Under the pieces are notes generated by a model, which saw only the letters and a program-made list of their open reading frames with translations, had not been told where the DNA came from and did no database searches. 33,538 nt of DNA, taken from NCBI GenBank assembly GCA_945878585.1, contig CAMDXQ010000006.1:1-33538 (forward strand), given 5' to 3'. The position numbers and the translations under genes are program-made. Numbering within the stretch: position 1 is the first letter of the stretch; each line of letters starts with the position of its first letter. Positions 27,922 through 33,538 of the stretch are shown here, one piece after another. This DNA is from Akkermansia muciniphila (lineage in GTDB: Bacteria > Verrucomicrobiota > Verrucomicrobiia > Methylacidiphilales > Verrucolacustridaceae).

Positions 27922-29139
27922 GTGCCGAAACTCACCGTCCAAGATCTCCAACCCAAAGGCCAACAGGTCTTTGTCCGGGTGGATTTCAATGTTCCGCTTG
28001 AACCCTCTCCAGAAGGTCCACGCATCTCGGACGATACCCGAATTCAGGAAACACTCCCGACGCTGAAGCTGCTCCTTGAAAAAGGAGCCTCACTCGTTTT
28101 GGCCAGCCATCTTGGTCGGCCCAAAGGCAAGCCAGAGGATAAATACTCTCTCCGACCCGTCGCCGCCTATCTCGGTAAGCTACTGAATTGCACCGTTCAT
28201 TTCGCCTCCGACTGTGTCGGCCCCCAAGCCGATCAGGCACGAGCCGCTCTTAAACCTGGCGAAATCCTGCTTTTGGAAAATGTCCGATTCCATTCCGAAG
28301 AGGAAAAAAACGATACCGACTTTGCAAAGAAGCTTCTCGGACCTGCAAAAATCTACGTCAACGACGCCTTTGGATCTGCACACCGCGCCCACGCCTCGAC
28401 AGAAGCTTGCGCCCGACTCGCCTCTCAGGCCGCCGCAGGTCTTCTGATGGCCAAAGAACTTCGCTACCTCGGCGGGGAACTCTCCGATCCGAAACGCCCT
28501 TTCCTTGTCATTCTCGGTGGCGCGAAGGTTGGCGATAAGATCGGCGTTCTTCGGGCTCTTCTTCAAAAAGCGAACACGATTCTGATTGGTGGAGGCATGA
28601 GTTACACCTTCCGACTCGCCCAAGGCCGTAAAATTGGAAAATCCCTCTGCGAACCCGACAAAGTCGATCTCGCCAAAGCCATTCTTGCCGAAGCCGAACA
28701 GCGAGGAGTGAAACTACTCCTCCCCGAAGATACGCTCATCGTTCAGGAACTCGACTTTGCCGGACGGAAGGTCTCACCCGGCAAATTCACGCAGCCCGGG
28801 GAAGATATTCCCGATGGCTGGGAAGGAGTCGATATCGGTCCGAAAGCACGGGAAACATACGCGAAGGAGATTTCTTCTGCTGCCACGATTCTTTGGAATG
28901 GACCGATGGGTGTATTTGAAATCCCAGCCTGCGCCGAAGGGACGTTTGCGATGGCGAAAGCGGTTGCCGCAAATCAGAAGGCAGTATCTATTATCGGAGG
29001 CGGAGATTCGGTCAAAGCGGTGAAAAAAGCAGGATTTGCCAAACAAGTGACCTTCATCTCAACCGGTGGCGGCGCTTCTCTCGAGTTCCTCGAAGGAAAA
29101 GTTCTTCCCGGGGTCGCGACACTTCAGGATCGGCCATGA
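27922..29139 (+). CDS. pgk: Phosphoglycerate kinase
   Basis: Transfers the acyl phosphate of 1,3-bisphosphoglycerate to ADP. The predicted 405-residue protein starts at GTG 27922, five bases after the gap stop; the ATG at 27865 in the same frame would put 19 extra residues inside gap and is rejected. Substrate-binding motifs are VRVDFNVP near residues 17-24 and SHLGRPKG. The ADP site includes LGGAKVGDKIGV, and the hinge/C-terminal GGGDSVKA and STGGGASLEFLEG are typical. It overlaps tpiA by 4 bp (ATGA). Confidence 0.96.
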   Translation: MPKLTVQDLQPKGQQVFVRVDFNVPLEPSPEGPRISDDTRIQETLPTLKLLLEKGASLVLASHLGRPKGKPEDKYSLRPVAAYLGKLLNCTVHFASDCVGPQADQARAALKPGEILLLENVRFHSEEEKNDTDFAKKLLGPAKIYVNDAFGSAHRAHASTEACARLASQAAAGLLMAKELRYLGGELSDPKRPFLVILGGAKVGDKIGVLRALLQKANTILIGGGMSYTFRLAQGRKIGKSLCEPDKVDLAKAILAEAEQRGVKLLLPEDTLIVQELDFAGRKVSPGKFTQPGEDIPDGWEGVDIGPKARETYAKEISSAATILWNGPMGVFEIPACAEGTFAMAKAVAANQKAVSIIGGGDSVKAVKKAGFAKQVTFISTGGGASLEFLEGKVLPGVATLQDRP

Positions 29140-29936
29140 CAAAAAAGAAAACAAATCCACGCCGCCCCCTTGTGGCCGGAAACTGGAAGATGCACCGCAC
29201 CGCATCCGATACCCGGGCACTCATCCAGGACATCGTGAAACGGGTCGAACGTGTGGCGTACGCCGACCTCGTGGTCTGCCCTCCCTTTACCTCACTCCCG
29301 GCGGCCCATGAAACTCTTGGGCGCCACAGTACTCTTGCTCTGGGTGCTCAAACAATGCACCAAGCCAAAGAAGGTGCTTTTACAGGGGAAATTTCAGGAC
29401 CCATGCTCCGAGAATTCGGCGTCCGCTACGTGATTCTTGGTCATTCCGAGCGTCGCCAATTCGACAACGAAACGAATGAAAAGGTCGCTGCGAAAGCGAT
29501 CGCAGCCATCCATTATCATTTACGCCCGATTGTTTGTGTTGGAGAAACTTTGAGCCAGCGTGAAGCGAACGAAACAACCGCCATTGTCGAATCCCAACTT
29601 CGCGAATCCCTGACCGGCTTCCCTTTAGACCAGCACGAAGAACTGGTCATCGCCTATGAGCCGGTCTGGGCCATCGGCACAGGCAAAGTCGCGACCCCTG
29701 CCCAAGCCAATGAAGTTCACGAAAGGATCCGGAAAATCCTGATTCAGATCTTTGGCGATCATGGAACCGCGATTCGTATCCTCTACGGGGGAAGCGTGAA
29801 ACCCGAAAATGCACCCGATCTCATGGCGCAACCTGAAATCGATGGCGCCTTGGTCGGCGGAGCAAGTCTCGACGCGCGGGCCTTTTTTGATATTATAGAA
29901 GCTGTCCGACCCGCTCGGGCATCCGACCATGATTAA
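29136..29936 (+). CDS. tpiA: Triosephosphate isomerase
   Basis: Interconverts dihydroxyacetone phosphate and glyceraldehyde-3-phosphate. The 266-residue TIM barrel has GNWKMH (Asn16, Lys18), the catalytic His103 in LGHSERRQ, the catalytic Glu175 in AYEPVWAIGTGK and the phosphate loop LYGGSVKP. A ten-residue Lys/Arg/Pro-rich start precedes the first strand, slightly longer than usual. Its ATG overlaps pgk by 4 bp and its end overlaps secG by 8 bp. Confidence 0.97.
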   Translation: MTKKKTNPRRPLVAGNWKMHRTASDTRALIQDIVKRVERVAYADLVVCPPFTSLPAAHETLGRHSTLALGAQTMHQAKEGAFTGEISGPMLREFGVRYVILGHSERRQFDNETNEKVAAKAIAAIHYHLRPIVCVGETLSQREANETTAIVESQLRESLTGFPLDQHEELVIAYEPVWAIGTGKVATPAQANEVHERIRKILIQIFGDHGTAIRILYGGSVKPENAPDLMAQPEIDGALVGGASLDARAFFDIIEAVRPARASDHD

Positions 29937-30378
29937 CCTAGCCATCTACATTCTTCTGGGGATCAACCTCCTGGTTTGCATTCTCCTGACCCTCCTTGTT
30001 CTTATGCAAAAGCCCCGTTCCGAAGGTCTTGGGGCTGCCTTTGGAGGGAACTTTACCGACTCGATCTTTGGAGCCCAAACCTCCGATGTTCTCACCAAAG
30101 GAACCATCTGGTTGGGAGGCATCTTTATGGTCCTGACTCTGGTTCTTGGCCTCCTGTACAGCCACCGTCAGGCTGGAAGTACAAAACTTCAGGAAGAGCT
30201 GAGCAAGCCCGTTGCCGGCGCTAAAACAGCCGCCACAACAACAATCACCAACACAGTCACCCTGACCAACGGATCCATCGTTCCAAATACAGTCTCAACG
30301 AATTCACCTTCCTTGTCGGCCCCTCAAGCTCCCGCGAAACAAGCGGATCCCGCTCCCGCGCCCGCCAAACACGAATGA
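29929..30378 (+). CDS. secG: Preprotein translocase subunit SecG
   Basis: Small membrane subunit of the SecYEG channel. The family core is at residues 1-77: a first hydrophobic helix (about 4-26), the conserved cytosolic loop with MQKPRSEGLGAAFGG, and a second helix (about 60-77). A further 70 or so residues, rich in Thr, Ser, Ala, Pro and Asn, form a disordered tail, making the total 149 aa. Linkage tpiA-secG is common in bacteria. It overlaps tpiA by 8 bp and the substrate-binding protein by 4 bp. Confidence 0.93.
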   Translation: MINLAIYILLGINLLVCILLTLLVLMQKPRSEGLGAAFGGNFTDSIFGAQTSDVLTKGTIWLGGIFMVLTLVLGLLYSHRQAGSTKLQEELSKPVAGAKTAATTTITNTVTLTNGSIVPNTVSTNSPSLSAPQAPAKQADPAPAPAKHE

Positions 30379-31961
30379 CCTTTCGCCGGGGCATCCCCGG
30401 CCTGACCGGCCTCATTCTCGCCTGCTCGCTTCTTTCCGCCTGCCAAACTCGTCCTCGCGCTGATCTGGTCATTTGCAACGGGGCTGAACCCCAAACTCTC
30501 GATCCCGCGCTCGTTTCTGGGCAGTTGGAAGGCCGACTTTGCAGTGCCCTTTATGAAGGGCTCACCCGCCGGGATTCCCGGGGTCGATCCGTTCCTGGAA
30601 TCGCTGAAAAGTGGGAAGTTTCTCCCGACGGAAAAACATACACTTTCCACCTGCGTCCGAACCTGCACTGGTCCAATGGGGACCCCTTCACTTCAGAAGA
30701 TTTTCGCTACAGCTGGCTTCGTGCCCTCAATCCGAAAACAGCTTCTCCATATGCCGAAATCCTTTTCGGAATCTCAGGCGCAAAGGAGTTTCAATCAGGA
30801 AAGTCCAACGCGGAATCGGTCAGGATCGAAACTCCCGACCCGCTCACCCTTCGCGTTCACCTCGACCATCCCACTCCCTACTTCCCCTCTCTTACGTCCT
30901 TCACGACATATCTTCCGGTCCACCAAGCCACCGTGGAGAAATATGGGGATCGTTGGACCCAGCCCAAAACTTGGGTCGGCAACGGCACTTACCGCCTGAT
31001 CGATTGGAAAATTAACGACCGTGTCTCGCTTGAGAAAAACCCCCAATATCACAATCCGGAACGAGTTCGACTTTCACGCATCGATGCCCTCGCCGTATCC
31101 CGTGCCAGCACCGCATTCAATCTTTACTCCTCCGGCCAAGCCGACCTGCTTCTGGATAAAGGCCTGATCCCCGCACTGATTCTACCCCATCTCCGTGGCC
31201 GACCCGATTTTCACCCTGGCCCACTTCTCGCTACCTACTTTTATCGCTTCAACGTAACCCGGCCCCCCTTTCAAGACGTCCGGGTTCGCCGCGCCTTTGC
31301 CCTTGCCCTCGATAAGGAGTCGATTGTGGACAAAATCACCCGTGGAAATGAACCTATAGCCCAAACCCTGACACCACGGGGAATTTCCGATTACCGACCC
31401 CCAGAAGGACTCCCCTCCGACCCCTCCACCGCGCAAGGACTCCTCAAGTTGGCCGGCTATCCTGAAGGCCATGGATTCCCCCGTGTTTCTCTCCTCTACA
31501 ACAAATCAGAACTGAACGAACAAATTGCGGTGGAAATCCAGGCTCAGTGGAAGCGTGTTCTCGGGGTGGAAGTGGAACTCCGCAACCAGGAGTGGGCTAC
31601 CTACCTGCGCTCCTTGGATGAACTTGATTTCGATATCGCACGTTCTAGTTGGGTGGGGGATTACGATGATCCAAACACCTTCCTCGACTGCTTCGTTACC
31701 AGTCGCGGGAACAATCGAACCGGTTGGTCTGACCCCACCTACGACTCTCTTCTGAACCGAGCCCTTGCCGAACCGAACCCCACACAACGCCTTCGTCTCC
31801 TTGCCGAAGCCGAAACCATCCTCATCACCCAGGCTTTCCCTATCATCCCCATCTACCACTTCGTTGGTTGCCTGATGTTTGATCCTAAGAAGTGGGACGG
31901 CCTTTATCCAAATCTTCTCGATGAGCACCCCTTTTCAGAAATCGGGAGAGTCCAGAAATGA
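30375..31961 (+). CDS. oppA: Peptide ABC transporter substrate-binding lipoprotein (OppA-like)
   Basis: Solute receptor of a peptide/opine-type importer, SBP_bac_5 family, 528 aa. The signal peptide ends in a lipobox LSAC (Cys23), so it is a lipoprotein. Family motifs are EPQTLDP near the start, YEGL, AEKWEVSPDGKTYTFHLR, and later FNVTRPPFQDVRVRRAFALALDK, the SBP_bac_5 signature region. The C-terminal IIPIYHFVG also fits OppA. The ligand is not predictable; oligopeptides are the default. Its ATG overlaps the secG stop, and it overlaps the permease by 4 bp. Confidence 0.93.
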   Translation: MTFRRGIPGLTGLILACSLLSACQTRPRADLVICNGAEPQTLDPALVSGQLEGRLCSALYEGLTRRDSRGRSVPGIAEKWEVSPDGKTYTFHLRPNLHWSNGDPFTSEDFRYSWLRALNPKTASPYAEILFGISGAKEFQSGKSNAESVRIETPDPLTLRVHLDHPTPYFPSLTSFTTYLPVHQATVEKYGDRWTQPKTWVGNGTYRLIDWKINDRVSLEKNPQYHNPERVRLSRIDALAVSRASTAFNLYSSGQADLLLDKGLIPALILPHLRGRPDFHPGPLLATYFYRFNVTRPPFQDVRVRRAFALALDKESIVDKITRGNEPIAQTLTPRGISDYRPPEGLPSDPSTAQGLLKLAGYPEGHGFPRVSLLYNKSELNEQIAVEIQAQWKRVLGVEVELRNQEWATYLRSLDELDFDIARSSWVGDYDDPNTFLDCFVTSRGNNRTGWSDPTYDSLLNRALAEPNPTQRLRLLAEAETILITQAFPIIPIYHFVGCLMFDPKKWDGLYPNLLDEHPFSEIGRVQK

Positions 31962-32878
31962 TCTCCTTTTTACTAAGACGCCTTCTATCTTCTCTTCCCG
32001 TTGCGTTCCTCGTTCTCGCGATCTGCTTTCTACTGGTTCGATTGGCTCCTGGGTCCCCTTTCACGTCCGAACGAGCTCTCGATCCCGCCACCCGCCATAT
32101 GCTCGAGACCAAATACGGCCTCAACGGCTCACTTCCCGAGCAACTCCTTCACTACTTTAGTAACGTTCTTCAGGGCGACCTCGGGGAATCTCTTAAGTTC
32201 CGTGGCCGAACTGTGGTCGAAATCATTCAACAATCCCTCCCTCGCTCCCTTCTTCTTGGATCCATCTCCTTTATCCTAGCCCTCGGCTTCGGAATCCCCC
32301 TCGGTGCATTCGCTGCAGCACGACATGGCCGCACGACCGATCAGTGGCTCAACGGTCTCGCACTGCTCACTCTTTCCATACCAACGTTTGTTCTAGCGCC
32401 CGTTGCCGTCCTCTGTCTTTCATTCGGCATTCCTATCCTACCGCCTGCAGGCTGGGGAACGCCGATCCAACTGATCCTGCCTGCTCTATGCCTTGCTCTT
32501 CCTTTCGTCGGGGTTTGCGCTCGACTCACCCGCTCAGGCCTTCTGGAAACAATAAACACCGATTTCGTTCGTACCGCCCGTGCTAAAGGGGTTTCGGAAC
32601 AATCTCTAATCTTCCTACACGCCCTCCGTCCCGCCCTTCTTCCCTTGGTCGCCTATGCCGGACCGCTCGCCGCAAGCATTCTGACCGGGAGCCTTGTCAT
32701 TGAGGAAATCTTCGCCATTCCAGGTGTCGGTCAGTTTTTTGTAAGTGGAGTAATCAACCGGGATGTCTTTCTCGTATCCGGCGTAGTTCTTATCTACTGC
32801 CTTCTACTTCTTCTCTTCAACCTGATCGCCGACTGGCTTACCGCCATTCTCGATCCTCGAATTCGGATCCAATCATGA
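31958..32878 (+). CDS. oppB: Peptide ABC transporter permease (OppB-like)
   Basis: First inner-membrane channel subunit of the importer, 306 aa, with about six hydrophobic segments. The N-terminal helix is followed by VRLAPGSPF, the family's PGDP-like motif, and LQGDLGESLKFRGRTV. The cytoplasmic EAA loop, where the ATPase docks, is TDFVRTARAKGVSEQSLIFLHALRPALLP. The C-terminal region EEIFAIPGVGQFFV is diagnostic. Overlaps of 4 bp on both sides indicate one transcript with oppA and oppC. Confidence 0.95.
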   Translation: MISFLLRRLLSSLPVAFLVLAICFLLVRLAPGSPFTSERALDPATRHMLETKYGLNGSLPEQLLHYFSNVLQGDLGESLKFRGRTVVEIIQQSLPRSLLLGSISFILALGFGIPLGAFAAARHGRTTDQWLNGLALLTLSIPTFVLAPVAVLCLSFGIPILPPAGWGTPIQLILPALCLALPFVGVCARLTRSGLLETINTDFVRTARAKGVSEQSLIFLHALRPALLPLVAYAGPLAASILTGSLVIEEIFAIPGVGQFFVSGVINRDVFLVSGVVLIYCLLLLLFNLIADWLTAILDPRIRIQS

Positions 32879-33538
32879 AGACCCGCTCTTTGCTATTTGT
32901 TCTCGGTCTGATCGTTGTGGCCTCTCTGATCGGCCCTTGGATAAGTCCACATACAGTCGCCGACATCTCTTCCACGCGGCTCAGTCCCCCTAGCCTGCAA
33001 CACCTGTTCGGGACCGATCTACACGGTCGAGATCTCCTGACCCGCCTTCTATATGGAGGACGAATCTCTCTTCTCGTTGGACTGGTGGGTGCGACCGTTT
33101 CTCTCTTGGTCGGCGTGACGTACGGACTGATCGCAGGCTATCTGGGGGGTAGAGCCGACAACGCAATGATGCGTCTCGTCGATATTCTTTACGCGCTTCC
33201 CAGGATTGTTCTGGTCATCGTTCTAATCACTCTTTTCGATCTCAAACTCAAGACCCTTCTTGATGGAACACTCCTCTCACCCCTCGCTCCCCACGCCCGA
33301 CTTCTACTGCTGTTTGTGGGCCTGGGTCTTGTCGAGTGGCTCACCCTGGCAAGGATCGTTCGCGCCCAGGTTTTATCGATCAAGGAGAAACCTTTCGTTC
33401 TTTCTGCACGGTTGATTGGTCAAACCACACCCACCATTCTTTTCCGCCAGATTTTACCCCAAGTCCTTCCCATCGTTCTTACCTACCTCACACTTGCACT
33501 CCCTGCAGTCATTCTGGAGGAGTCCTTCCTCAGCTTCC
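32875..33538 (+). CDS. oppC: Peptide ABC transporter permease (OppC-like, partial at window end)
   Basis: Second permease of the importer, open from ATG 32875 for 221 codons to the window end with no stop. It has one N-terminal hydrophobic helix, the family motif HLFGTDLHGRDLLTRLLYGGR, GAYLGGRADN-like GYLGGRADN, and an EAA loop beginning LARIVRAQVLSIKEK. Its ATG overlaps the oppB stop by 4 bp. ATPase genes (oppD/oppF) would be expected next but lie outside. Confidence 0.94.
   Translation, partial: MKTRSLLFVLGLIVVASLIGPWISPHTVADISSTRLSPPSLQHLFGTDLHGRDLLTRLLYGGRISLLVGLVGATVSLLVGVTYGLIAGYLGGRADNAMMRLVDILYALPRIVLVIVLITLFDLKLKTLLDGTLLSPLAPHARLLLLFVGLGLVEWLTLARIVRAQVLSIKEKPFVLSARLIGQTTPTILFRQILPQVLPIVLTYLTLALPAVILEESFLSF

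Overview
The window is a 33.5 kb piece of bacterial chromosome made almost entirely of housekeeping genes. There is no sign of a mobile element, phage, IS or CRISPR array. Gene content suggests the Verrucomicrobiota/PVC group: a C5-pathway hemL, a fused SecDF, a plant-like GlgC, a standalone GlmU-type beta-helix protein, and a proline-rich tail-anchored protein. That placement is an inference from family resemblance and was not tested by phylogeny.

Layout. (1) 1-4554, minus: gyrB followed by gyrA, with gyrA cut by the window start. An AT-rich region with iterated repeats lies upstream of gyrB, followed by tRNA-Gly(CCC). (2) 4936-8248: glgC (minus) and glmS (plus) diverge from a gap of only 38 bp, then tRNA-Glu(CUC). 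(3) 8295-10084: a SufR/ArsR-like winged-helix regulator (plus) converges on trxA and a proline-rich membrane protein (minus). (4) 10141-15823: a glycan-type cluster. Three tightly packed minus-strand genes encode a GT4 glycosyltransferase, a GNAT-deacetylase fusion and a PHP-GT4 fusion. A secreted NodB-type deacetylase diverges from them. (5) 15847-26225, minus: a compact eight-gene run, diacylglycerol-kinase-like, tgt, yajC, secDF, recJ, recG, hemL and a hexapeptide acetyltransferase-like protein. (6) 26210-33538, plus: rsmD, then gap-pgk-tpiA-secG-oppA-oppB-oppC, overlapping or nearly so from gap onward and cut by the window end at oppC.

Functional links. gyrA/gyrB control supercoiling. glmS, glgC and the deacetylase/glycosyltransferase cluster concern hexosamine, glycogen and surface-glycan metabolism. 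YajC, SecDF and SecG belong to the Sec translocon but sit in two different operons. gap-pgk-tpiA form a lower-glycolysis block leading into a peptide-type ABC importer.

The best candidates for something new are: the glycan cluster with its two unusual domain fusions; the proline-rich protein carrying two KKETMR motifs; a recurring arrangement in which a sigma70-like -10 box lies 6-9 nt before the start codon of unit-leading genes, suggesting leaderless mRNAs; and methionine plus proline at the GyrA positions that normally set quinolone response.
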